In this document: positions 12,926 to 24,500 of the stretch, piece after piece
Position numbering within the stretch: the stretch's first letter is position 1
How the letters are laid out: every line of letters begins with the position of its first letter
Assembly: GCF_900496995.4 (NCBI RefSeq)
Contig: NC_044030.1
Span: 77,044,017-77,108,016 of the forward strand
DNA: 64,000 nt
Direction of reading: 5' to 3'
DNA from: Aquila chrysaetos chrysaetos
Taxonomy: Eukaryota > Chordata > Aves > Accipitriformes > Accipitridae
Notes under the pieces: model-generated
What the model was told of the DNA's origin: nothing
The model's input: the letters and a program-made list of their open reading frames with translations, nothing else
Database searches by the model: none
Made by a program: the position numbers and the translations under genes

Positions 12926-13019
12926 GTGTGTCTCCCCTTCCTCCTGATACCTGAGTCAGGCACCCTCCAGGAGAGTCTTGCAAACTGTCTGGGTAACTTT
13001 TCCAGAGCTGCCATTGAAG

Positions 13020-13300
13020 GGTCTGCGGGGCTTTGGCAGGTGGGTGCTGCTGGGAGGTCTCCCAGCTTCTGGCCCTGCAGCTTTGCCCCTGCTGTAAACA
13101 GCCATCTCGACTGATCCCCAGCCCCAAAGGGAATTTCCAGCCCCTCGCACTGCTCCCAGCCCATTGCACACTGCCTGCAGCCACCCACCGAACCAAAGAG
13201 CTCAGATGCTTGCCGGCTGGCTGCGGCATCTCAAGCAGAGTCCCAGCTCCAAACACTGTTTTCCCCATGTTCAGGTGTGTGCCCCTTGCCTCCTCTTGGA
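13020..13300 (-). repeat. Duplicated block B, copy 2 (inverted)
   Basis: The minus strand here matches the plus strand of 8890-9170. Shared landmarks on the minus strand include GTTTGGAGCTGGGACTCTGC, AGCTCTTTGGTTCGGTGGG and GATGGCTGTTTACAGCA. High similarity continues to the GGGAGACCTCCCAGCAGC string. The match weakens beyond about 13290. Confidence 0.8.
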
Positions 13301-16300
13301 GACAACAATTTGATGGCCAGGTCAAATGGCCAGTCTTGACTCCCCAGGTCTTTGGTGTGCCTGGATTAGTCCTTGCTCTCTGCGTGCCTGGGTGGAAGTT
13401 GCTCTGCATTCTGCAGGTCTCCTTGGTGGTGCAGGGCATCCCCTCTGCGTTACTCCTGTTTGCCTGGGTGCCAAAATGAGTCTTGGGTCACTCCTCATGT
13501 CTTCAAGCGCTGGTCTCTCGGTGGCATCAGTTATTGCAGGGTTTTGATGGCTCCATCACTCTGCCCTGCTGCTCTGAATTACTGTTAATGACCAGTTTAG
13601 GTATGGAGTATATAACTTCTTCCTATCTTTTAATTATATTTGGGCAGGATGAGACCTGTCCATTGTGGAGCTGGGCTCCCAGAGACCCACTGGCAGTTTC
13701 TGCCCCTTCCAGCAGCTGCTTCCCTTCTGTGCCCACTGCAGGGAAGGGCTCGGCTGGCCACTATTCGGATGCCCTCCTGGCACCCTGCTCCCTCTGATGC
13801 CAAGTCCAGATGCTTGTGCCCATGAAGCTGTCAGGCAATGTGGCGGTCTCTGCCTGGTGTCGGTGCCTGGCAGCTCCTAGCCCTGTCGGGCTTTATCTCC
13901 TTTCTCTTTGCTTTCTCTCTGCCTTTTGCATTTTCTACCACTGCCTGGGCATTGGGTGGCTGCTTCCCTGGCTAGGGGAGCTGGCTGAGCCATCACCAGG
14001 AGCAGAGCCCTTCTCTGGTGTTTTCCAGTCTTGGCTGAAGCATATCCAGTTCCTAGTTTATGTGTTGCTCTAATGTCTTCTGCAAACTCTCCAGAGCCTT
14101 CTTGATGTTTTGCTTCATTTCCCTTCGGCCGTCTTTAACTTCTCTGTCTCCATTTCCCCCCTCCTGATGAATTTGCCATGTGTGCCAGCTGCTGTTTGCT
14201 CTGGAGGCTGGATCTGGGCTCTCCATCCCATGGAACTGAGCTCATGCCAGAAGCGTGGGTCAAAGCAGGCTGCTGGGCGGACGCCGGGCATCTGCAGCAC
14301 AGCTCTGCCTGGTGTCAAGTACAAAGTCCAACGTCCTGAGATGAAGAAGGAGCAGTTCCCTCTCTGACAACACCCATCCGGCTTTTTTCTGAGCAGCTTC
14401 TTGAGTCTTTCTGAATTCACATGCCAGGATGATGCCTTTGCACAAAGCATACGCATGTGCGCATCCCAGCCTGGACAGAGCCCAGCCAACCCACCCATTT
14501 CAAACTGCACAGAGCTCTTGGCTCGGCTGGCACACACACCGTGCCTTGCTTTGGGGGCTGCTGCTCGCTTTGCCATGACAGGATTTATGACTTGTTACAT
14601 CTCCACTTTCAACGAAGACTGGGTTGGTGCCAGCAGCTTCCACTGAGTTTTGCGCTGCTGTATAAGGAACGATGGGATTTCTGGATGGAGGATTGGTGTG
14701 CTTCTTGGTGGAAGAGGGATGTGCTTCTTGGTGGAAGAGGCAGGGCTGGGCCTGTGGCTGGTGGAAGGGCTGAGGACTGGCTGAGAGGGGCACAGTTTTT
14801 GGAGGGTTATGCAAACACCAGCTGAACCCCTCTTTGCTGCAGTGTCTCCCACTCTCTGGCCTAGCATCTCTGCCAAGAGCAGGAGCCTCTCACCATGTCC
14901 CCTTTCCACCACGAACCTTGACTACCCCATGGAGGTCTCCGCCGTGCCAGGGAGGGACAGGCTCTAAGCCATCACCCCTTTCAGCACTAAATACTTTTCC
15001 TGGTGATGAAGTGACAAATGTGCACACTCACAACAGCCCGAGCCCAAAGGATCCCGTGTGTTGGGTAATGCCTGGATGAGGAAGGCTGAGAGCTGAGCAA
15101 TGCTAGCCACGTGCTTTCCATGGGGAGACAAAACACAGATCATGCCCAGTCTCTTGATTTTGGGTCTGAGGGAGCACTATGGGTGGCACTGCATGCCACG
15201 CAGAGGATGCTGTAGGAAGAGGGCATCTTTCCATGGTGCAGGACCTGCTTGGGTCCCTCCCAGCCTGCTCGCTAACCCCCTGCACATTTTCCAGCAGCAA
15301 GCCTGTCCTGCCCCAAAGTGGCTGAGCCGCTCCGCAGGCATTCTAGGAACCAAAGGGTTAACTCCTTGCACCCACACCCAGCTGGGAAACCAAATTTCCA
15401 CCTGGGGCATGTGGGCGACAGGAGGGCAAACTTCTTCTGGCCGAAGACCCTCTCCAAGCCCAGACAGCTCCAGCTCCCGTGCGCCGGGAGGGGACTCCCG
15501 GAGAGCCGGCTTCCCTGCCCTTCCCAGCATGTTGTGCTCACCCTGCTCTTCCCATCAGCCTCACCGAACGCTGCAGCAGCCAGCGGGGAGCCTGCCTGGC
15601 TCGTGTGCTTCTGGCTTCCAGCAATTCTTTCCCGCTTCCCGAGGACCGTTTTGCTATATGGCATTTCTATACGGTGTGCCTGGCAGGCAGCCTGCTCCCC
15701 TTCCCAGCCGTGGGGATTTTCCACGCTGGGCTTTGCAAGCTACCTCTGTGCTGGGTCCTGGGAACTGGGCCTCTGCAGGAAGGAATTTGCTGGTCAGTGG
15801 GTTGAACTGAGCTGCGCGACCCTGTTCCTGTTAGCAGTGACTTTAACTTGGAGGCAGCATTCAGAAGTATTTGGAAATTCCCAGTCCCCCTGGTTGGCTC
15901 CTCTTGATGCTTCAGTCCATGCTTGAACCCGAGGAGCCTCTGCTCCCAGCCCCGAGCCACCTGGGGAGCCGACCTGCTGTCTGGTTAAGCAGGACAGAGG
16001 TGGGGGCTTTTGCAGGGCTGAAGGGCAGCCCAGGGCTGGGTGAGCAGCGTGAAGGGATCAGGAGAGAGGATCTCCTGGCATTACAGGGTGAGATGCCACA
16101 AAACTGCGATGCTGGAAGCCAGGGAATTAATTCGTAGACAGACTCCAGGCTCTGGTGCTGGGGTGCAGGGTGAAAACATGGGAAGCATTTGGGACCAAGG
16201 CTTGAGTGAGTCCCTACAAGCTGCCACAGGGGTTTCACTGCCTGGGAAATGCTCACAAGCAAGGAGGTTTGGTGACCTTTGCTATGGTCCCACTGTTTTT

Positions 16301-18570
16301 GCACACTCAGTGTGTGGGGACATCATAGTCTCTGCTGAGGACGCCCTCCCCTCTTCCTGCAGTCTGGAGGTCCCTCCACCACAGGGATGCACAGAGGGCT
16401 GGAGCTGGGCTGCCTGAGCCTGGGGGTAGCTGGAGGCACCATTGCACGAAGCCCTGTTGCAAAGGCTCTGTAAGGTGTCTGACACAGATCCTGGGGCCAG
16501 GAGGGGGTTCCCTGTAGCTGAGACACTGCAAAGGGGCACGCTGCCTGGTTATGTCCCCTTTGCTGTGTCTGCCTCCATCCTGCACCGCTGAGCTCTGGGA
16601 AAAGGCTGGTGGCTGCAGGAGCCCAAGCTGGTGAGAAATGGGTTTATGTGGGTGCGTGTGAGAAACTGTGCCTGGCCAGAGCAGCTGCTGGAGATTTCTG
16701 GTGTTGGAGAGCCCTAAAAAGCCTTGCCTCCACCCCCCACCCCCAGCAGCTCCTCTGTATCCCAAAAGTTTGGTCTGCCTTGCAACCCCCCTGCAAACAG
16801 GGATGCTTAACTCTTTCTCATTCCCAGAAGCTCCCTGCTTTCTCCCTGAGCTGGAGGGACAGAGCAAGGCACTTGGAGAGGAAAGAGTGAATGGTGGGCT
16901 CTGAGGGAAGGGAGGCAGAAGGGGAGATGGGGCATGGACCCCCAGGATGATTTCCATGGGGCCCTGCTGCTCAGGCATGCAAGTGCCTCTGCATTGCTCA
17001 GCCAGAGCAATGGCCAAGTACCCCTGCCCTTAGTTTGTTCCCTCCTGGGTCCTCTCCAATCCACCTTCCCTGGAAGAAATGGTGTGAGGGTCTGCTCAGC
17101 CGGCTGCTTTCTTCAGGGTGCAAATCACAGCAACCAGAGAATTGCCAAAGACTGATGCCTGTGAAGGGAACACGTGCCCTGACCCTACTTAGCAGCTCAC
17201 ACTGTGTTTGGGGCTGGCCTCTGGCCAGAGGATGCTGCTGCTGCGGTGTCTTGAAAACACACAGAGAGCCAGGGACTTTCCAGGCGCCTGCTGCCATGGC
17301 TGAGGCTGAGACTGGGCAAGGAAGGGGTCCGGGCTCTGTGCTGGGATCGCAGAGCTCTCCTGGGCTCCTTTGGGAGCAGAAGGAGCCCTGGGCTGGACTG
17401 GTCTGTGCCAGGGCCAACCTGTGACATGTCTTCCCTCTCTCCACATACTTGTCCTGATACCACATAGGCTCTGGGAGAGACTTGACCAGGGTGGATGGCT
17501 ACAGCATCAATGGTCCCCCAGCTTCTCCCGCACAGGGACAGTGTGCCAGCTGCGCCAAGTGTGGGGGTTCATCCGGGTGCTCAGCACCTGGGCACTGCTG
17601 CCTGGAGAGGCTGCACAGGTAAGGGCTGGACAGGTGTAAGTTCCAGCATGGCGCTCCTTTTCCTGCCCTGTCCTGATGCCACTGGTGCTTTGGTGTTGGA
17701 GGGATGGGTCACAGCACATAAGACGCCTCCAGGGACCTGTTCCCTGTGCTGCCAGGCACCGTGGGGAGATGGACCTGCAGGCAACCTACTGCTGCCCATG
17801 GCCCATGCCTGCTGCATGCGCCAGGGGCTGCTGCCCAAGGCCGCACCAACCTTGGTGCTGCACGAGTGTGTGGGGAGCTGCCTCCCCCCATCTGGGCACA
17901 TGGGTACCCCCCAGCATGGGAGCTCCCTTTCTCTTCTGCACAGGTGATGGAGGAAGCCCCAGGCGTGCAGCCCTGAATCACACGGTGCCCCAGGCACCCA
18001 ACTTGTCCACAAGGAAGGCAGAAAGCTGCTGCAGCTTGCCTGCCTCCTTGCCCAAGAGAGGGCTGCAGGGTAGTTGTTGGTGAGCCCCCCAGCCCTCCAG
18101 CATTGCCCCCTCCCTACTGAGGTTGGGTAGAGTGTGGGCATGTTATCACAGCTCTGCTTTCTACAGCAGCCGGGACTTTGGTCTCCCCCTGGGTTACTCA
18201 TTGCCCTTGATAACTGTTTATGAGGGTCCTTATCAGGAACTGGTGAAAAGTCCTGGGGCTGCACCCCAGGTCACAGGCAGTGGGGCCTGGGAAGGGCCTT
18301 GGCCCCCCCCCCAGCATCAGGTAGACCCCATCATGGCTCTGCATCTCCTCAGGGCTGCCAGGACATAGCTGACATGGCCAGCAGGACCAGAGCTGGCCAA
18401 GGAGCAGGAGTCCATGGCAGGCGAAGAGGGGCTATGAGCAGTGGGGTGGTGAAGTTGGGGATGGGATGGCAAAGGGAGCTCCTTGCTGGTGGGGGCTTCC
18501 CAGGGGGGCTGGAGAGATGCTGGCGCCTGACTCTTCTCAGAGGGGCCCTGGGGCAGGGTGAGAGGCAGTG
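13301..18570. other. Intergenic, no gene recognised
   Basis: No frame shows a recognisable domain. One stretch, 17468-17618, is flanked by a plausible acceptor (CACATAG) and donor (CAG/GTAAGG) and is open in two frames, but nothing links it to other exons. Confidence 0.45.
14697..14742 (+). repeat. Small 23-bp tandem duplication
   Basis: TGTGCTTCTTGGTGGAAGAG plus three bases occurs twice in a row (14697-14719 and 14720-14742), identical except near the unit end. Confidence 0.8.
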
Positions 18571-18720
18571 GCACTGCATGTCTCAAGGGAAATTCCGATT
18601 AAGTGGTGGGGAAAATGTTTTCAACAGGAGAACATTTCAAACACTGGAAGAGGTTGCCCAAAGTGGTTGAGAAACCTCCATCCTTGGTCTTTTCCAGACC
18701 ATGCCCTGGTGATCACATGA
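18570..18720 (+). mobile_element. CR1 LINE fragment, 3' part
   Basis: Worn plus-strand CR1 landmarks: 'acatttcaaacactggaagaggttgcccaaagtggttgagaaacctccatccttgg', the DNA form of the '[16 protein letters not shown]' block at the end of ORF2. It is short and decayed. Confidence 0.65.
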
Positions 18721-18754
18721 AAATGTAGAGTTCTCTGGCCATCCCCTCCTCAGA

Positions 18755-19090
18755 GCAGCACTGGTGTCACACCAGGTTGCTCAGGGCTTGGTCCAGCCAC
18801 ATGGCCATCTCTTTGGGTGGTCATTGCCCCTACAGGGGTGCCCTGCAGGCTCCTGTTCAGCTCGCCTGGGTCCACTTCTGCATAGCCCCCACCTTGCCAG
18901 CCATGCCCAACCTGTCCAGCTGCGCAGGGTCACACCATCGTGCCCTTGGGACTTCGCATCTTGTTAGTATTAAACCTCAGGAGGTTCCCATCAGCCCATT
19001 CCTCCAGCTGGTCGAGGTCCCCACTCCTTCTCAGCTCCCCCCAGTTTGGTATCAGCACCAATGTATGCTATCTCCCCCAGTCCCATTTGC
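18755..19090 (-). mobile_element. CR1 LINE fragment, antisense, older copy
   Basis: The stretch contains 'agtattaaacctcaggaggttcccatcagcccattcctccagctggtcgaggtccc', which parallels the antisense CR1 segment at about 33700-33750 ('ttgttgaacctcatacaactggtctcggcccattgcaccatccagccc'). Orientation is opposite to the CR1 piece just upstream, so these are two independent insertions. Boundaries are approximate. Confidence 0.55.
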
Positions 19091-19533
19091 AGTCTGGCCC
19101 TTGCACATCCCAGCCCTACAGATGTGTTCATCCATTTGGGGAGGTCCCTGAGGCAGCCGGACAGGGATGGGGGCTCAGGGGGCTGGGATGTGGAGTCACC
19201 CTGAGCCCCTTCTCACCTGTATGGGGTGGGTGGCTTGGCTCGGGAGCAAAGCACAAGGTGGGGGAGCAAAACAGATTGACTCCTTGGTTTCCCTAATGGC
19301 TTGGCCACCCGCCAGGGTCCCTGCCCGGGGAAGAAACAGGCAAGCAGGAACACCCGATCCTCCAGAGCAGGCAGTGGCAGGTTGCGAGACCGGGTAGGAA
19401 ACAGGAGCCTACAAACTCATCTAGCCGTGATTGGGGCCGTGTTTCCGCCATGCCCCCCACCTGGCACCCCGCACCGTGATGGGCATCTGGGAACAAGACA
19501 GGACGCATCTGTAAAGGGGGGCTTGTGGCTTAC

Positions 19534-19543
19534 AGGAATCCCC
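19534..19543 (-). promoter_or_regulatory. NF-kappaB-like site upstream of CCL21
   Basis: AGGAATCCCC on the plus strand reads GGGGATTCCT on the minus strand, nine of ten positions of a GGGRNWYYCC kappaB site. It lies about 165 bp upstream of the CCL21 start codon. Mammalian CCL21 and CCL19 in lymphoid stroma depend on the RelB/p52 pathway, so the site is plausible, but a single short match can occur by chance. Confidence 0.35.
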
Positions 19544-19606
19544 CACCCTCCCACTTCTCCATCACCCAGCCCTCGGCTGGCTGGTGGGCTGCCTGCCAGG
19601 CTGGTC

Positions 19607-19618
19607 GAAAATGAAAGC
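19607..19618 (+). promoter_or_regulatory. IRF/ISRE-like element of CCL21
   Basis: GAAAATGAAAGC fits the GAAANNGAAA core bound by IRF proteins and ISGF3. It begins 25 bp before the TATA-like box and 100 bp before the start codon. The same arrangement is found at CCL19 (29292-29303). Confidence 0.55.
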
Positions 19619-19631
19619 AAAGCATCCAGAG

Positions 19632-19638
19632 ATAAATA
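19632..19638 (+). promoter_or_regulatory. TATA-like box of CCL21
   Basis: ATAAATA followed by GG lies 75 bp upstream of the CCL21 ATG, which would place transcription start near 19660 and give a short 5' UTR of roughly 45 nt. Confidence 0.55.
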
Positions 19639-19706
19639 GGAGCAGCCTCGGCCCAAGGCAGCAGTGCGTGTCCTGCTCCCCAGCCTCACCGAGCTCAGCA
19701 CCCACC

Positions 19707-20019
19707 ATGGCTCTGCGTCTCCTCCTGCCGCTGCTCCTGCTGGCTGCTACCCTCCTCATTGCCCAGGCTCAAGGTGAGGGGCACAAAGCCCTCCTTCCCA
19801 CCTGCAGGTGGGATGAGGCAGGGGATATGGGTGCTCAGCGGGGTCTGTGCGGGGTGCTGGGTGGTGCAGTCACAGTGCACGGGGGCTGTTTGCAGTGCAT
19901 TTGGATGCGTGCATGGCTGCAGGCGTGGGGTTTGCACTGCAGTTGTGTGTAGGGGGGGGGGGGGGGTGTGCATGCCTGGTTGGCGTACGGCATTGGCTTG
20001 CAGCGCTTGCTTGGCTTGG

Positions 20020-20050
<31 letters not shown>

Positions 20051-20781
20051 CATGTGGCTGGAGGGGCAGCAGCACCCCGCGCTGAAAAGCGCAGTCAGGA
20101 GAGCAAGGTTTAGTCCCTTTGCAAGGAGCCCGTCTCTGCCTCAGTTTCCCCTCCGGTGGCAGGGAAATTGGTGTCACATATGCCCAGGGCAGGGTCCGAC
20201 CTGCAACTGGGGTTAAGGGGTCCCACCCTCACGTGCTGCCCCAGCACCTCTCCCGTGAATGACATCAAGAAAGCCCTGTGCCGTCAGCTGGCCATGTCGT
20301 GCTCTTCCAGAGCTAGGAAGGTGCCCTGGCTTGGTGAGGGTCCAAAATCCCACATCTTCCCCTTGCTCCCAGGCATTGGCAGCTCAGCCTCAGACTGCTG
20401 CCTGAAGAACAGCCGAAAGGCTATCCCCAGCAACTGGGTGAAGTCCTACAGCCTCCAGGGACCTGAGTCTGGATGTTTGCTGCGTGCTGTCGTGTAAGTA
20501 CCCCACTGCTGTTGGGACCATCCGGAGCAGTTCGGCTTTAGCCAAACCCTCCCTCTCCACGTCCTCCTCCTGCCCACCCCTGAGCACACCTTTCTGCCTG
20601 CACCCCCAGGTTTACCACCAAAAGGAACAAGAAAATCTGTGCCTCTCCCACCGACCCTGCTGTCCAGAAGCTGATGCAGAACCTGGACAAGAAGGTCAAG
20701 AATGACAAGCAGGACAAGAAGAAGGGACAGTCCCCACGACCCAGGGGCAGACCCAAGCGGCAGAAGCGGCAGCGGGTCTAA
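19707..20781 (+). CDS. CCL21: C-C motif chemokine 21 (CCL21), three coding exons
   Basis: Secreted CC chemokine, a ligand of CCR7 that attracts naive T cells and mature dendritic cells to lymphoid tissue. Coding exons are 19707-19773, 20373-20493 and 20610-20781. Both introns are GT-AG and phases fit (1, then 2), giving 119 codons plus TAA. Residues 1-22 are a leucine-rich signal peptide. The mature part has DCCL at 30-33, the third cysteine at 57 and the fourth at 73 (ICASP), then a C-terminal helix (about 77-89). Residues 90-119 form a basic tail with about 15 K/R in 30, as in CCL21 of other species, but without the extra cysteine pair of mammalian CCL21. The start codon sits in ACCATGG. 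CCL19 lies downstream in the same orientation, as in mammals. Confidence 0.95.
19952..20050 (+). repeat. Poly-G run and (GT)n microsatellite in CCL21 intron 1
   Basis: An unbroken run of 15 G (19952-19966) is followed 55 bp later by 14 GT dinucleotides (20022-20050). Both are simple repeats inside the 599-nt first intron and are likely to vary in length. Confidence 0.9.
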
Positions 20782-21530
20782 GTCAAGCCTGAAGAGGTAG
20801 GGGGGGAGCGGGGGGGGAGTGGAGGGCAACAGGGTGATGGGGTGAGGGTGCTGCCCCCAATCCCAGATCCTTCCCCATAGGAAGGCAGGCGTCCAGCTCC
20901 TGAGGCTGAGTCTGGGAGGGCTGCCAGAGCTGTGGCTGGAGCGCGGAGGCGTTCAGGGCACTGCTCCCTCCTGGTCTGTGCTTGCTTTAAAATCACGTTT
21001 CTTTCTGGGACTGCTGGGACAAAGCAATGCTTGGGGATGGGCAAGGCACATCGTGCAAGGCAACAGCCCCCCGGCTGGCGCGGGTCCTCTCGCAGAGACC
21101 CTCTCCACCTCACCACCCCCTCCTTGCCTTCCTTTAGGACGGATGCTTTCCCGACCGATGACCGACCCACCACCCGGCAATCGACATCCGCAGACCACCC
21201 ACCCACCTGCCAGCCCCAGGGCGAGGATGGGGCTGGCCGAGGGGGCTGCCCTCTGCTCCACAGCCCCCTTGGCACTGCCATGCCTGCCGCAGAGATCCCC
21301 CCAGCCAGGACCCCCTGGACTGGCTGGGTGCTCTCGGCGGCTGGGTAGCACCCTGGTCCTTGCTCGCCCCATGGCCACGCCAGCAAGGATCTGGACCGGC
21401 CTGGGAGTTGAGCTGAGGGGGAAGTGGGCACCAAAGGGGATTTCTGTAGCCTGGCAGGATGGCAGCTTTTTCTATGACTTTTTTTTTTTGGGGGGGGGGG
21501 GTTATACATTTGTATTTATATTTAAAGACT
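20782..21530 (+). other. CCL21: Probable CCL21 3' UTR
   Basis: No second coding frame continues after TAA. Possible UTR splice signals are GAAGAG/GTAGGG just after the stop (20816) and acceptors CCCCATAG (20880) or TTCCTTTAG (21138), so the UTR may be split. At 21478-21501 a T run meets a 12-G run, followed by an AT-rich stretch (TTTGTATTTATATTTAAAG, 21510-21528) that could hold a variant polyadenylation signal. No AATAAA is close. Confidence 0.4.
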
Positions 21531-24500
21531 GTGCTTTCATTCAGTCTTCCTGGAAGGCTCTACTTCTGGCTCCTTGTGCTTCACAGAGTACCCTTTATGC
21601 TGCAGGCTGGCTTTTCTGGAAGATTGCTCTTATTTTTCTACCAAAGAAATGATGGCTGCAGTTCATTTCCCTCTCACCTGTTCACTCCTTTTCAGCTTGC
21701 AGGGCTGTGGGTTGCCAGGCAGATCCCACATCCCCATGGTCCTGCCTGCGCTGCTTGCTGGGCACTTCCTTGCAGGGCAATTAATAGCGGCTGAGATGCG
21801 GAGTTTGGGGACAGCAGGGGTGACAGTGTGGCTGTATATCTGGGCTGTTCTAGGCTTTCCCTTCAGATTTTAGAGCACTGTTGCAGTGTAGTTTGGAGGA
21901 AGATAGTCAGGATTTGTACCTCGGATTGTTTAATTTTTTTTAGGTACAAAATTGCAATGAAATCAGAACAAATTGTTAATTCTAGTGGAATTTTACCCTT
22001 TTATCTCCCTTGGTTTTGCTGTTATCAGAGATTCAGATATTATTAAGCCAAATGCTTAGTTTTCTGGGAAAAAAAAAGAAACCCTCATATACTTTCTTCC
22101 CACGTCTGAAAAGCCCACATGGTGAAAAACTGCACGTGAGGCTGTTCAGGTGGGGAATAGAAGACTTTGCAAAATCCACTGCAGACACGCTGCAGCCGTT
22201 TGAGAGTAGCTCTATCCCAAACCTTTAGTAAAATGAGAAGTCAGTAACCCAAGGACACCATTAGGTGAGACTGCAAGTAGAGGGGGGGACAGACCTCCGG
22301 GACAGGGCTAGCGGGGAAATAGCATCTCTCCTGTGCTTGCAAACCCCCACCAGCACGCTGAGAAGGAGCAGGCTGAACAATTCTACCGCAGCTGTAGTGC
22401 TATCTGCTTGCGGAGACTTCAGACGTGGACTTTGGTCAGTAAAGGTCTAGTTAGTCATATAATTGCAATAATAGGCTTTGCGGGGCTTAACAGTATCAGC
22501 AAAGGCTGTGTGTTGGCTGGAGTAAAGCTTGTAGCTGGGTGTTTCTATCAAGCACATTTATCTGGCTTGATTGCTTTATTAGGCAGGCATTTAGGTCTAT
22601 TATTTTAAGGCTGTGTAAAGAAACTGTGAAGTCCAAGATACCAGCCCTGAGTACGGGACGAGTGCTGAGCTGGCTCTGTGCTGCTTTCTCTTCCACGTGG
22701 GAGCATGTGGCTGTCTGCCAGATCGGCTTTTGGACAGGATGTGAGGCAATAAAATATATCCTTTACGACCGAAATCACTTGTTCTGGCTGTTGTGATGGG
22801 CTTTGGTGGGGTGGGAAGGGCTGCATGGGGGGGGGCTGCTCCCCTGCCCCACATGTTGTTATCCCCCAGGTCCTGGCTTTTGCAGACCCCCTGGACGCTG
22901 CGTCCCTGGAGTGCAGGGGCTGGGAGCTGCTGGCATAGGGGAGGGGGACTGTGCAAGTCCCCTCTCCTGCAGCTGTGTTACCCAGCAAGGTCAAGCCATC
23001 CTGTTTGCTTATCTGACCCCATGGAGAGGTCCTGAGAATCCAGCAAACACAGGGGCACAAAACAGTTTTCTACATGGTCTCTTTTGCTTATGGCTTTCCC
23101 TCTGACTCCAAACCTCACTGGACAAGCACCGCTTGCTCAAAGCTGGGGCTTTGTGCTCCTGGCTGCTTTGGGAAAAACAGCATTAAACTGAGTTATTAAT
23201 GAGGCTGTGCTCTGCCCTGGGCTTTGCTGGGAGCCTGGGAACTGACACCCGCTCACGGGGAGTCAGCCAGGGCGGCTGTATGAGGGCTGGAGGCAACCCT
23301 AGGTTTGTTGGGGACGCACAGCATCCAGCCCTGTGAGGCTGGCCCTGCCTTCTGCAGGACTCCTTGTTGTGCTGGTTGTGGTGTCTGGGGATTGTGAAAT
23401 GATTGCAAAAACCCCCTAGAAATGAGGCCCAGACGAGTATGTTCGCAGCCACAAACAGCAAGCATGAGCAGATGGCAGGAGCAAGCCCGCATGTGAAATG
23501 TATCCTGATCCCTCTGTGGCTGCAGATGTAAACACCACACAGGTGTTTTTTCCCCTGCAAATGCTAGGTAGGCATTACGCTAAAACAGGTTTAAAATACC
23601 TGCCCATGGGGGTGCTCTAATTTACCCTAAAATTTACCCTAAGAGCAGGGCTTGTGGAAGAGCACCGGAGTTTGCCCCATGCTCACGGACAGATACCTGC
23701 TCAGGAAGGCATGGACATGGATGCACAAAGGCAGCCCCACGTGTGCCTGTGCCTGCGCCTGCACGGGTGTTTGCACACCCCTTCCAGCTTTACTGCAGAA
23801 TGCTTCTTTCAAGGAAAAGAAGGTGTCGGGGTTAGTGGGAGGCTCTTGCTGGTGAGGCAGGTGGCCACAGTGCTGCCACGGTGAGATGGCACCAGGGAAA
23901 CACCTCTGAGGTGACTCCCTGTGAGAGGCTGAAGGGAAAGGTGATGGGCTAGGATCTGGAACGTGCAGCAGGGGCCAAACCCCCTTCCCTATGGAGGAGG
24001 TGAATCCACGGACCCCAGCTGAGAAAAGTGTAAGAAGCTCTAAGATGATGCTACAGTGAGGCAGCAGAGGAGGAGTCACACAGTCGTACCCCTGGGCAGG
24101 GCAAACCCGCTGCTTCACCCCAGGTGCAAAGACAAGGCAGTGTCAATGGAGCATGTGCTGGAGCAGTGGGTGTGCAAGGGCTGTACAAGCCCCACTAGAC
24201 ACTCTGCAGGGAAGGCAAGAAAGCTGCAATTGTGTTAGGCAGAGCAAAAAGTTAGGAGATCTTGGCCACCCTGAAACAGAAAGGCTTCAGTGACAGCAGA
24301 AAGTAGCCAGGCAAGACAGAAACCACAAAGTACAGCGAAGAAAAGGGAAATCTTGAACCTGGGCCAAACATCTAGCTCCAGTTGTTAGCTGGCGCAGACG
24401 GTGCTCTGGGCTTGTGCCGGCAGCGGAGCGTGCTGGGCTGCAATGCTGGGCTGAGCTCCAGCGAGGCTCACCTGGAGACACGTGCACCAGCTCTGTCCCT

